From: Pseudomonas sp. GR 6-02 | GTDB taxonomy: Bacteria > Pseudomonadota > Gammaproteobacteria > Pseudomonadales > Pseudomonadaceae | Assembly: GCF_001655615.1 (NCBI RefSeq) | Contig: NZ_CP011567.1 | Location: 6,048,001 to 6,112,000, forward strand | DNA length: 64,000 nt | Reading direction: 5' to 3' | In this document: positions 18,988 to 27,125 of the stretch, one piece after another | Layout of the letters: each line of letters starts with the position of its first letter | Numbering within the stretch: position 1 is the stretch's first letter | Notes under the pieces: generated by a model | Told to the model about the DNA's origin: nothing | The model's input: the letters and a program-made list of their open reading frames with translations, nothing else | Databases searched by the model: none | Translations under genes and position numbers: made by a program

Positions 18988-19854
18988 TCAACGTGTGGCG
19001 AGGTCGCGAATTTCTTGTTTCTGGGTTTCGAAATCGTATTCTGATAGACCGATGTAATCGAGCACCAGATGCCCGACATTGTTCCATTCGTGGTCTTCAG
19101 ACTGGTTGCCCAGCACCCGATAGGAAGCACAAATGTGCTCGGCCATCTTCAGGATTGCCAGCAGGTTCTTCAGCGGCGTATTGCGGCACGACTCATCGCT
19201 GAAAATGGCCAGGGCATTGTGATGGTTGGCAATGGCCTGGGTGACATGTTCCGGCAGACGCCAGGACTTGGCGGTGTAATACCCGACCACGGCGTGGTTG
19301 GTGTTGTAGTGCTTGTTCTCGGTATCCACCACGCGGCATTCGACGCTGGCGTTGGCATAGGCCTGCTCCAGCACTTTCATGTAATCGGGGAATTTCTTGA
19401 GCATCAGCGGAATGCCGCAATCGTGGAACAGGCCCAGCGCATAAGCTTCATCGCCGGCCTGGACACCGACGCGCTTGGCCAGGCTCAGGCAGGTCATCGC
19501 CACGTCCTGCGCCGTGTCCCAGAAACGGTTGAGGGTGACGATGGTCTCGTCGTTCAGCTCGCCCTTGATCGACTGCGCGTTGATCAGGTTGATGATCGAA
19601 CGACTGCCCAACAGGTTTACTGCACGCTGGATCGCGGTGATCTTGTTACTCAAGCCGTAGTACGGAGAATTGACGATTTTCAACAAAGCGCCCGAAAGGC
19701 CTGGGTCCTGGGAGATCAGTTTGGCGATCACCTCCAGGTCCGGGTCGGGCATATATTGCTCCATCTGCAGATCCACCATGATCTGCGGCTGGGCCGGCAC
19801 ACTGATGCCTTGCAGGGACTGTTGAATCTGTTCAGAAGACAGCTCTTGGGACAT
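18988..19854 (-). CDS. HDOD domain protein
   Basis: A 288-residue protein consisting mainly of one HDOD domain (about residues 15-215). 'LISQDPGLSGALLKIVNSPY' and 'IQRAVNLLGSRSIINLINAQ' are characteristic, and 'ALGLFHDCGIPLMLKK' retains an HD pair although most HDOD proteins are not active hydrolases. No second signalling domain is fused. HDOD proteins usually act in signalling, stress or motility control. It is a single gene upstream of mutM on the same strand. Confidence 0.88.
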   Translation of the reverse strand: MSQELSSEQIQQSLQGISVPAQPQIMVDLQMEQYMPDPDLEVIAKLISQDPGLSGALLKIVNSPYYGLSNKITAIQRAVNLLGSRSIINLINAQSIKGELNDETIVTLNRFWDTAQDVAMTCLSLAKRVGVQAGDEAYALGLFHDCGIPLMLKKFPDYMKVLEQAYANASVECRVVDTENKHYNTNHAVVGYYTAKSWRLPEHVTQAIANHHNALAIFSDESCRNTPLKNLLAILKMAEHICASYRVLGNQSEDHEWNNVGHLVLDYIGLSEYDFETQKQEIRDLATR

Positions 19855-20032
19855 AAGTACGCACTCCGGGTCAGGCGGGGATTCTAACCCTTAAAAAGAT
19901 CGATCCGACAGCCAGTCAAACTCAATCCATATGTGTGCGGGCCCGCGATGGCGCCATGCGCGTTTCATCGTCCGTCAAACCCGCCACTCCCTCAACACGC
20001 TATACTCCCGCTCTTTTTTCCGGAGCGACGTC

Positions 20033-21229
20033 ATGTCCCTGCCTAGCCTGCGCCTCAAAGCCAACGCCGACCGACGCCTGCGCAACGGTCACCTGTGGGT
20101 CTACAGCAACGAAATCGATGTAGCCGCCACCCCATTGCACGGCTTCAAGGCTGGCGATCAGGCGATCCTCGAAGCCGCCGGCGGCAAGCCGCTGGGCATC
20201 GTTGCCATGAGCCCGAACAATCTGATCTGCGCCCGCCTGCTGTCGCGCGACATCAAGTTGCCGCTGGACAAATCGCTGCTGGTGCATCGCCTGAACGTCG
20301 CCCTGTCGCTGCGCGATCGCCTGTTCGACAAGCCGTTCTATCGTCTGGTCTATGGCGACTCCGACCTGCTGCCAGGCCTGGTGGTCGACCGTTTCGGCGA
20401 CATCCTGGTGGTCCAGATCGCTTCGGCGACCATGGAAGCTCACAAAGATGACGTGATCGCGGCCCTGACCCAAGTGCTCAAGCCAAGCGGCATCCTGTTC
20501 AAGAACGACTCCGCAGCCCGTGACGCCGAAGGCCTCAACCGTTACGTCGAAACCGTGTTCGGCCTGGTGCCGGAGTGGGTGGCGCTGGAAGAAAACGGCG
20601 TGAAGTTCGAAGCGCCGGTCATCCAGGGCCAGAAAACCGGCTGGTTCTATGACCACCGCATGAACCGCGCGCGTCTGGCACCTTATGCCAAAGGTAAACG
20701 CGTACTGGACTTGTACAGCTACATTGGTGGCTGGGGCGTGCAAGCGGCCGCCTTCGGCGCCAGTGAAGTGTTCTGCGTCGATGCGTCGGCCTTCGCCCTC
20801 GACGGCGTCGAGCGCAACGCCGCACTGAACGGTTTCGCCGAAAAAATGACCTGCATTGAAGGCGACGTGTTCGAAGCCCTCAAAGAGCTGAAAGCCAGCG
20901 AAGAACGTTTCGACGTCATCGTGGCCGACCCTCCTGCATTCATCAAACGCAAGAAAGATATGAAAAACGGTGAAGGTGCCTACCGTCGCCTGAACGAACA
21001 AGCCATGCGCCTGCTCAGCAAGGACGGCATCCTGGTCAGCGCATCGTGCTCGATGCACCTGCCGGAAGACGATTTGCAGAACATCCTGCTGACCAGCGCC
21101 CGTCACCTGGACCGCAACATCCAGATGCTGGAGCGCGGCGGACAAGGCCCGGATCACCCGGTTCACCCAGCCATTGCCGAAACCCGCTACATCAAGAGCA
21201 TTACCTGCCGTCTGCTGCCAAACAGCTGA
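20033..21229 (+). CDS. rlmI: 23S rRNA (cytosine(1962)-C(5))-methyltransferase RlmI
   Basis: A 398-residue SAM-dependent rRNA methyltransferase. The N-terminal PUA-like domain begins 'LRLKANADRRLRNGHLWVYS'. The Rossmann fold shows 'VLDLYSYIGGWGVQAAAFGA', motif IV 'DVIVADPPAFIKRKKDMKNG', and the catalytic cysteine in 'LVSASCSMHL'. I chose ATG 20033 (MSLPSLRLKANADRR); the frame open from 19931 adds a non-conserved leader. This is the last core gene before the accessory cluster. Confidence 0.95.
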   Translation: MSLPSLRLKANADRRLRNGHLWVYSNEIDVAATPLHGFKAGDQAILEAAGGKPLGIVAMSPNNLICARLLSRDIKLPLDKSLLVHRLNVALSLRDRLFDKPFYRLVYGDSDLLPGLVVDRFGDILVVQIASATMEAHKDDVIAALTQVLKPSGILFKNDSAARDAEGLNRYVETVFGLVPEWVALEENGVKFEAPVIQGQKTGWFYDHRMNRARLAPYAKGKRVLDLYSYIGGWGVQAAAFGASEVFCVDASAFALDGVERNAALNGFAEKMTCIEGDVFEALKELKASEERFDVIVADPPAFIKRKKDMKNGEGAYRRLNEQAMRLLSKDGILVSASCSMHLPEDDLQNILLTSARHLDRNIQMLERGGQGPDHPVHPAIAETRYIKSITCRLLPNS

Positions 21230-21443
21230 GTACGCCGGTTTGACGGGGAGCCGACAGGCTCTCCGTCAGCCATTCTGACGCTGCGACATCTCCTCTCCCG
21301 CCCCATCGTCTTACTCTTGCAGTCCTATAAACTTGCAGGACGTTTCCCTGCACATTTGATTTGAAAGAATATAACTTACAAACTTTCTCCAACCCCAAGA
21401 CTGCTCCGACAAAATTACTGGAATATTCCTACTTGATCTCCCC

Positions 21444-21471
21444 TTGATAAGAGCCCATTAAAGCCTATGAT
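21444..21471 (+). promoter_or_regulatory. Sigma-70-type promoter of the peptide/redox cluster
   Basis: TTGATA (21444-21449) and TATGAT (21466-21471) are separated by 16 bases. Both boxes are close to consensus, and no better promoter is visible before 21525. The transcript would start near 21478, giving a 5' leader of about 47 bases. Confidence 0.6.
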
Positions 21472-21476
21472 TGAGT

Positions 21477-21494
21477 TGTCACCTCGAAGTGACA
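21477..21494. promoter_or_regulatory. Inverted repeat at the predicted transcription start
   Basis: TGTCAC (21477-21482) and GTGACA (21489-21494) enclose CTCGAA. The site lies just downstream of the -10 box, where it could be an operator for a DNA-binding regulator or a short 5' hairpin in the mRNA. No regulator gene is present in the cluster. Confidence 0.4.
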
Positions 21495-21524
21495 CTCACT
21501 ATCAAATGACAAGGAGTCAACAAC

Positions 21525-21596
21525 ATGAAAGCAATTACTCTGGAAGCTAACAAAATCGCCAACCTGGCTTTTCTGGTTGCACCAAAAGCCCGCTAA
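21525..21596 (+). CDS. 23-residue peptide, candidate precursor of a modified peptide
   Basis: A very short reading frame with an ideal ribosome site AAGGAG (21511-21516) eight bases before the ATG. The product begins MKAITLEANK and ends AFLVAPKAR. It has no Cys or Ser and a single Thr, three Lys, one Arg and two Asn. It is too short to fold alone and has no secretion signal. It directly precedes a SagB-type dehydrogenase, an AurF-type diiron oxygenase and an exporter, which together suggest a ribosomally made substrate. The size resembles PqqA, but the Glu-x-x-x-Tyr of PqqA is absent. Alternatives are a regulatory leader peptide or a spurious frame; the strong ribosome site and promoter argue against the latter. 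Confidence 0.62.
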   Translation: MKAITLEANKIANLAFLVAPKAR

Positions 21597-21605
21597 GTAA
21601 ATGAG

Positions 21606-21633
21606 ACGCTGGGGAGTGCCGGCTACCCAGCGT
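21606..21633 (+). terminator. Hairpin between peptide gene and dehydrogenase gene (possible attenuator)
   Basis: ACGCTGGG (21606-21613) and CCCAGCGT (21626-21633) form a perfect 8-bp stem with a 12-base loop, starting 10 bases after the peptide stop. There is no long T-run, so it would be a leaky terminator or an mRNA-stabilising end. It could set a high ratio of peptide to enzymes. Confidence 0.5.
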
Positions 21634-21668
21634 GTTCTATGGCACCCGTCCAGAGCGAACCGCCCACC

Positions 21669-22748
21669 ATGCAGATAAACCCATATCTATTCATACTTCC
21701 TCGCACGCCCGGCCAAATAGTCTGGGATTACAAAAATCACAAACAATTTGAACTAAGCCTTGAATACTCAAGCAGACTTACGCAACTAATCAACAACCCC
21801 GAACTTTATAACGACAGCAACATAGTTGACACTCAACTCCTGAACGCAGGAATACTGACAACATCAATACAAGGTACTGTTGAATGGGGCTGGGATGAAC
21901 TGTCGAAGATATTCCATATCGGTACCAAAAACATCCCCTGCAAACATGTCCCTCAGGATATTCATGAATGGTCCAGACACTACCTGGATCACTGCACCGA
22001 AGTGCTGGCCGCTCCTGCGCCGAGCAACCGGCCCACAGAACGCCAGGCGCGGGAGCTGATTGGCCTGCCAAAGCCTTCCTGCCTGCCGGAAGGGTCTCTT
22101 GCCAACGTCCTGATCGGCCGAAAAACCTGCCGCACCTTCACGGACGCAGCAGTTTCACTGGAAGCTATCGGCACGCTGCTTTACCTGTCCCTTGGCTACT
22201 TGCATGAGCGCGAAAACGATGTCGACGAAACCCTTGTCGAAGGTCTCGATGCCCGGCGCAGCAGCCCATCCGGTGGCGGGCTGAATGCCTGCGAAGGCTT
22301 TCTTCATGTACACAACGTCAGCGGCCTGAAACCCGGGCTCTACGCCTATCACCCCACCGACCACGCCTTGAGTTTCGTCAACCCGACACCTGACTCACCA
22401 CTGGGGCAGTTGCTGTGTGGACAGCACTTCATCAACAACCTGCCCGTGGGCCTGTTCATCACCAGTCGGTTCGACAAGCTGTGGTGGAAATATGAACACT
22501 CGCGAGCCTACCGAATGGCCTTCGTGGAAGCAGGGCATATTTCTCAAACATTCCAACTGGTGGCCACTGCACTGGGGTTGAACACCTGGCTGACGGGGGC
22601 GCTGGCCGATGATCAGGTCGAGGTCTTGCTGGGGATCGAGAACAGCGCGGAACAACCTTTGTTTTTTGTCGGCTGTGGCTACAGCGACGGACAAGTGATG
22701 TGCAAGGAATTGAAAGATCTTCTGAGCAGTCGGGAGCCGCAACAATGA
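21669..22748 (+). CDS. SagB-type FMN-dependent dehydrogenase
   Basis: About 359 residues from ATG 21669 (MQINPYLFILPR); an in-frame ATG at 21639 is possible, but it abuts the hairpin and has no ribosome site. Residues about 130-355 are a nitroreductase-fold SagB/ThcOx domain: 'LIGRKTCRTFTDAAVSLEAI' (FMN phosphate binding), 'SSPSGGGLNACEGFLHV', 'KPGLYAYHP', 'YRMAFVEAGHISQTFQLVAT' and 'ALGLNTW'. The first 120 residues ('IVWDYKNHKQFELSLEYSSR') resemble the N-terminal extension of SagB proteins and may bind a peptide. SagB enzymes oxidise azolines made by YcaO, but no YcaO is present, so the substrate bond is open. Codon and base use is AT-rich at the 5' end. Confidence 0.82.
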   Translation: MQINPYLFILPRTPGQIVWDYKNHKQFELSLEYSSRLTQLINNPELYNDSNIVDTQLLNAGILTTSIQGTVEWGWDELSKIFHIGTKNIPCKHVPQDIHEWSRHYLDHCTEVLAAPAPSNRPTERQARELIGLPKPSCLPEGSLANVLIGRKTCRTFTDAAVSLEAIGTLLYLSLGYLHERENDVDETLVEGLDARRSSPSGGGLNACEGFLHVHNVSGLKPGLYAYHPTDHALSFVNPTPDSPLGQLLCGQHFINNLPVGLFITSRFDKLWWKYEHSRAYRMAFVEAGHISQTFQLVATALGLNTWLTGALADDQVEVLLGIENSAEQPLFFVGCGYSDGQVMCKELKDLLSSREPQQ

Positions 22749-23722
22749 CCACTCCCATCATTGCCCCGTTGGAGCAGCCCGTGTCCTGGGCTCATCGTTA
22801 CACCCTGGGCGACTGGAATACCCGTGCGTCAGTGCGCACCAGCGAACACGACTATCTATTACCACCAGACCTGGAACAGCAACTGGAAACGCGCCACTGG
22901 TTTCCTCCAGGCTTCCTGGCTTACCTGACTCACCCGGCTATCCAGGCGGCAGGTCAAACCGTCATCCATCGGTTGTCGGCCAATCATCTGGTGTACTTCC
23001 TCGACTACACCACCTTGCTTGAGCACCGCATCGTCAACCGCTCCGTGGAAACCATCATCCATGATGAACTGAACGTCCACATTCCCGCACGAATGAAGAC
23101 CGCCGCGCTTCAGCTTTATACCGACGAGGGTTATCACGCCCTGTTTTCCAACAGCCTTGCCGAGCAAGTAGCCAGTTTCTACGGGATCAGCCGACGTCCG
23201 GTCATGCCCCACCGCATCATGCGATTGAACGCCCTGCTTGACGGCGCCCCGGAAAGATACAGGGCGCTGGCCTGGTTCCTCGTCGGGTTCGTGTCGGAGA
23301 CGATCATTGCCAAGGAACTGCTCGATGTCTGCCGTAACGACCTGGTTTCCAGCGTCCAGGCAATGCTCAGGGATCATCTTGCGGACGAGGCGCGCCATAG
23401 TCGCTATTTCTCTGAAGTGTTCCATTACCTGTGGCTGACGCTGAACAGCCCTCAACGCACGTTTGTCGCCAAAGCGCTGCTGGACATCATCCGGATGTTC
23501 TTCGAAGCCGATGAGCGATGGATGCGCGAAAGCCTGCTCAGCGCGGGTCTTGGCGAGACCACCATCACGGAAATTCTTGGCGGACTGACCAGCCCCCAAG
23601 CCACCCATCAACGGGCGCGATCCGGTGCTGGCGCAACGCTTCAGGCGTTAAAAAAGGCTGGTTTCTTCGACCTGCCCTCCAACCAGCAATTGTTCATGAA
23701 GGCAGGGCTTATCGATGGCTGA
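22745..23722 (+). CDS. AurF-type diiron N-oxygenase
   Basis: A 325-residue ferritin-like protein of the AurF (p-aminobenzoate N-oxygenase) family. The seven diiron ligands expected from AurF are all present: E93, E128 and H131 ('YTDEGYHALFS'), E185 ('FVSETIIAKEL'), and H211, E215 and H218 ('DHLADEARHSRYF'). Their spacing agrees with AurF E101/E136/H139/E196/H223/E227/H230. The family oxidises amines to hydroxylamine or nitro groups or hydroxylates carbon. It overlaps the SagB gene by ATGA, and a GGGAG site precedes it. It probably acts on the same substrate as the SagB enzyme. Confidence 0.85.
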   Translation: MTTPIIAPLEQPVSWAHRYTLGDWNTRASVRTSEHDYLLPPDLEQQLETRHWFPPGFLAYLTHPAIQAAGQTVIHRLSANHLVYFLDYTTLLEHRIVNRSVETIIHDELNVHIPARMKTAALQLYTDEGYHALFSNSLAEQVASFYGISRRPVMPHRIMRLNALLDGAPERYRALAWFLVGFVSETIIAKELLDVCRNDLVSSVQAMLRDHLADEARHSRYFSEVFHYLWLTLNSPQRTFVAKALLDIIRMFFEADERWMRESLLSAGLGETTITEILGGLTSPQATHQRARSGAGATLQALKKAGFFDLPSNQQLFMKAGLIDG

Positions 23723-24935
23723 AGGACAATCCGCAGTAACCGCCGGACAACGTCGGGGAGCGGTCAGCCTGTTGTTGGCCATGGTGCTGCTTGGCGTGTT
23801 CCCGCTGGATGTCCTGCTGCCCTCTTTCCCGGCGCTCGCCGAACACTTTCGCAGCACACCCGCCGACATTGCGCTGTCGATCAGTCTGTTTGCCGTCGGC
23901 ATAGCGGTCTCCCAACTGCTGATCGGGCCGCTGTCGGATGTGATCGGGCGCAAAGGACTGTTGCTCGCTGGAATAACCATCTCGATGCTGGGTGCAGTGG
24001 GCTGCATGCTGACCACGGACTATGTTCACTTCCTGTTGTTCCGTGTGATTCAGGCACTCGGCTGCGGGTGTTTCGTGCTGTCACAAGCATTGATCCAGGA
24101 CCTGTTCGAGGGCGAGGAGCGTGACCGGTTGCGGATCCTGATGGTGACTGCCACTGGCGTTTTCATCTCGGTCTCACCGTTGGCCGGCACGTTCCTGCAA
24201 GCCACGCTGGGCTGGCAGGGCAGCTTTGTGGTGTTTATCGCACTGGCTGGAATAGTACTGCTCAAGGCCTGTTTTTTTCTCGAAAGCACTCGGCCTGCGG
24301 CAACCGGGGCGCTATCGAATATCTTCCAGCCCTACCGCCGGGTCTTGTGCGATGTCGACTTTCTGTCCTACTGGCTGATTTCCGCCTTTGCTTTCGCCTG
24401 CCATTTTTCCTTCGTAGTGATTTCGCCGCTGATTTTCATGGATCGACTGCAGCTATCGGCCTATGACTTCTCCCTGGTCCTGCTGGCATACGGCGGCGCC
24501 TACATTATCGGCGGCATGGTTGCGACGCTGCTGGGTAAACGTCTCAGTCCCGGCCATCAAGTCATCAGCGGGCTGAGCCTGATCCTGCTGTCCGGCCTGA
24601 TCATGCTTTACCTCTCAAGCCACTTTGCGTTGTCCCCGATCACCGTCCTGGTACCGATGCTCATCTGTACCGCCGGCACCACCATTGCCCGACCGGCCGC
24701 CACGTCCAAAGCCATGAGCCTGTTCCCTGAAAATGCGGGAACTTCGGCGTCGGCCGGCAGTACGGTGATTTTCATCTGTGGCGGGTTGATCAGTGCGCTC
24801 ATCAGCCTGAGCCCGGCCAACCTGCAATCCACGCTGGGATACAGCTTTATCATCCTGAGCAGCGTGGCGCTGGTACTCAACAGTCGTATCCATAGCCGAG
24901 CCAAGAGCCCGGGAGCCAGCCCAAGCGTCGAATAA
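23715..24935 (+). CDS. MFS exporter, Bcr/CflA drug-efflux type
   Basis: A 406-residue, 12-TM major facilitator. Motif A between TM2 and TM3 reads 'GPLSDVIGRKGLLLAG', and 'LFPLDVLLPSFPALAEHFR'-like sequence in TM1/loop 1 ('VFPLDVLLPSFPALAEHFRS') is typical of the Bcr/CflA subgroup, which exports bicyclomycin, chloramphenicol and related small molecules. It overlaps the AurF-type gene by 8 bases and ends the cluster. It is best explained as the exporter of, or self-protection against, the cluster's product. Confidence 0.88.
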   Translation: MAEGQSAVTAGQRRGAVSLLLAMVLLGVFPLDVLLPSFPALAEHFRSTPADIALSISLFAVGIAVSQLLIGPLSDVIGRKGLLLAGITISMLGAVGCMLTTDYVHFLLFRVIQALGCGCFVLSQALIQDLFEGEERDRLRILMVTATGVFISVSPLAGTFLQATLGWQGSFVVFIALAGIVLLKACFFLESTRPAATGALSNIFQPYRRVLCDVDFLSYWLISAFAFACHFSFVVISPLIFMDRLQLSAYDFSLVLLAYGGAYIIGGMVATLLGKRLSPGHQVISGLSLILLSGLIMLYLSSHFALSPITVLVPMLICTAGTTIARPAATSKAMSLFPENAGTSASAGSTVIFICGGLISALISLSPANLQSTLGYSFIILSSVALVLNSRIHSRAKSPGASPSVE

Positions 24936-25192
24936 TCCTGCCAGTCGTCATCCCACACGCCCCGTCAGCACTGGATCAACGTTTTCCGGCATTCCCTCCT
25001 GACGCCAGCGGTGTAGAATCGCGAGATTCATCGCCAGTCATCCCCCGGCGGGTTTATGAGCTCAAGCTGAAGCGCGCGGCGATCCCGCAAAGTTATCGGC
25101 AACTTCCGGACACACGGCCATTTCTGAGTGTTCCAGACGTCAATAGAAGCTCACTTCCCTTTTGATACCTGATTTGCCGCCCGGAGTGCTCC

Positions 25193-27034
25193 ATGCCTGA
25201 TTACCGCTCGAAAACATCCACCCACGGTCGCAACATGGCCGGTGCTCGCGCACTGTGGCGCGCCACGGGGATGAAAGATGACGACTTCAAGAAGCCGATC
25301 ATCGCCATTGCCAACTCCTTTACCCAATTCGTACCGGGCCATGTGCACCTGAAGGATCTGGGTCAACTGGTCGCACGTGAAATCGAACGGGCCGGCGGCG
25401 TAGCCAAAGAATTCAACACCATCGCCGTGGATGACGGCATCGCCATGGGCCACGACGGCATGCTCTATTCGCTGCCGAGCCGCGAGATCATCGCCGACTC
25501 CGTCGAATACATGGTCAACGCCCACTGCGCCGACGCCATTGTCTGCATTTCCAACTGCGACAAGATCACCCCTGGCATGCTGATGGCCGCCTTGCGCCTG
25601 AACATCCCGGTAATCTTCGTGTCCGGCGGCCCGATGGAAGCAGGCAAGACCAAACTGGCCAGCCACGGTCTCGACCTGGTCGACGCCATGGTGATCGCCG
25701 CCGACTCCAGCGCCTCTGACGAGAAGGTCGCCGAGTACGAGCGTAGCGCCTGCCCTACTTGCGGTTCCTGCTCCGGCATGTTCACCGCCAACTCGATGAA
25801 CTGCCTGACCGAAGCCCTTGGTCTCGCATTGCCGGGCAACGGTTCGACCCTGGCCACCCACAGCGACCGCGAACAGCTGTTCCTGCAAGCCGGCCGCACC
25901 ATCGTCGAGCTGTGCAAGCGTTACTACGGCGAGAACGACGAGTCGGTGTTGCCGCGCAACATCGCCAACTTCAAGGCGTTCGAAAACGCCATGACCCTGG
26001 ACATCGCCATGGGCGGTTCCACCAACACCATCCTGCACTTGCTGGCCGCGGCCCAGGAAGCCGAGATCGATTTCGACCTGCGCGACATCGACCGCCTCTC
26101 CCGCCATGTACCGCAACTGTGCAAGGTCGCGCCGAACATCCAGAAGTACCACATGGAAGACGTGCACCGCGCCGGCGGGATCTTCAGCATCCTCGGCTCC
26201 CTGGCCCGTGGCGGCCTGTTGCACACCGACCTGCCGACCGTACACAGCAAGACCATGGCCGAAGGTATCGCCAAGTGGGACATCACCCAGACCAACGACG
26301 AAGCGGTGCATCACTTCTTCAAGGCTGGCCCTGCGGGCATCCCGACGCAAACCGCGTTCAGCCAGTCGACCCGCTGGGAAACCCTGGACGACGACCGTGA
26401 AAACGGCTGCATCCGCAGTGTCGAACACGCTTACTCGAAAGAAGGCGGCCTGGCCGTTCTGTACGGCAACATCGCGCTGGACGGTTGCGTGGTGAAAACC
26501 GCCGGTGTCGACGAGTCGATCCACGTCTTCGAAGGCAACGCGAAGATCTTCGAAAGCCAGGACAGCGCCGTACGCGGCATCCTCGCCGACGAAGTGAAGG
26601 CTGGCGACATCGTGATCATTCGTTACGAAGGCCCGAAAGGCGGCCCGGGCATGCAGGAAATGCTCTACCCGACCTCTTACCTGAAATCCAAAGGCCTGGG
26701 CAAAGCCTGCGCCCTGCTGACCGACGGCCGTTTCTCCGGCGGCACTTCGGGCCTGTCCATCGGCCACGCTTCGCCAGAAGCCGCTGCCGGTGGCGCGATC
26801 GGTCTGGTGCAGGACGGCGACAAGGTCCTGATCGACATTCCGAACCGCTCGATCAACCTGTTGGTCAGCGACGAAGAACTGGCCGCGCGCCGGGTCGAGC
26901 AGGACAAGAAAGGCTGGAAGCCGGTGGAAAAGCGTCCACGTAAAGTGACCACCGCTCTGAAAGCCTATGCCCTGTTGGCGACCAGCGCCGACAAGGGTGC
27001 CGTGCGTAACAAAGCGATGCTCGACGGGCTGTAA
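25193..27034 (+). CDS. ilvD: Dihydroxy-acid dehydratase
   Basis: A 613-residue Fe-S dehydratase of valine, isoleucine and leucine synthesis that converts 2,3-dihydroxy-3-methyl acids to 2-oxo acids. Cluster cysteines lie in '[19 protein letters not shown]' and '[20 protein letters not shown]'. The C-terminal signature '[20 protein letters not shown]' is intact. A 257-base upstream region holds a TAGAAT -10-like box near 25014 but no obvious leader-peptide attenuator. It is a single gene with a strong terminator. Confidence 0.97.
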   Translation: MPDYRSKTSTHGRNMAGARALWRATGMKDDDFKKPIIAIANSFTQFVPGHVHLKDLGQLVAREIERAGGVAKEFNTIAVDDGIAMGHDGMLYSLPSREIIADSVEYMVNAHCADAIVCISNCDKITPGMLMAALRLNIPVIFVSGGPMEAGKTKLASHGLDLVDAMVIAADSSASDEKVAEYERSACPTCGSCSGMFTANSMNCLTEALGLALPGNGSTLATHSDREQLFLQAGRTIVELCKRYYGENDESVLPRNIANFKAFENAMTLDIAMGGSTNTILHLLAAAQEAEIDFDLRDIDRLSRHVPQLCKVAPNIQKYHMEDVHRAGGIFSILGSLARGGLLHTDLPTVHSKTMAEGIAKWDITQTNDEAVHHFFKAGPAGIPTQTAFSQSTRWETLDDDRENGCIRSVEHAYSKEGGLAVLYGNIALDGCVVKTAGVDESIHVFEGNAKIFESQDSAVRGILADEVKAGDIVIIRYEGPKGGPGMQEMLYPTSYLKSKGLGKACALLTDGRFSGGTSGLSIGHASPEAAAGGAIGLVQDGDKVLIDIPNRSINLLVSDEELAARRVEQDKKGWKPVEKRPRKVTTALKAYALLATSADKGAVRNKAMLDGL

Positions 27035-27050
27035 TACTTAACCGTCGAAC

Positions 27051-27085
27051 AAAAAAATGCCCCGCCAAGTGCGGGGCATTTTTTT
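27051..27085. terminator. Terminator after ilvD
   Basis: ATGCCCCGC (27057-27065) and GCGGGGCAT (27071-27079) form a perfect stem with a CAAGT loop, preceded by seven A and followed by T-runs. It can serve both ilvD and the convergent phosphatase gene. Confidence 0.92.
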
Positions 27086-27088
27086 GAT

Positions 27089-27113
27089 CGTTCCCACGCA
27101 GAGCGTGGGAACG
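27089..27113. repeat. Short palindromic Pseudomonas repeat
   Basis: CGTTCCCACGC (27089-27099) and GCGTGGGAACG (27103-27113) are exact reverse complements around AGA. From general knowledge this 'TTCCCACGC..GCGTGGGAA' palindrome is dispersed in P. fluorescens-group genomes, often between convergent genes. Confidence 0.7.
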
Positions 27114-27125
27114 AGATCACAGCGC

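Larger units (their letters stand above)
21230..21524. other. AT-rich intergenic leader of the accessory cluster
   Basis: About 295 bases with no gene that I can support. From about 21310 the sequence becomes clearly AT-rich compared with the flanking genes. It includes a sigma-70-like promoter (21444-21471) and a small inverted repeat TGTCAC/GTGACA (21477-21494) just before the ribosome site of the tiny peptide gene. The composition change marks the likely left edge of inserted DNA. Confidence 0.65.

Noticed and set aside
21525..21596. Idea that the 23-residue peptide is PqqA
   Set aside because: The size is the same, but PqqA needs the conserved Glu and Tyr three apart, and pqqB-E genes are absent. 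There is no Tyr in this peptide.
25151..26767. A 538-codon open frame on the minus strand opposite ilvD
   Set aside because: Antisense shadow of ilvD. The translation is low-complexity Val/Gly/His-rich sequence without domains.
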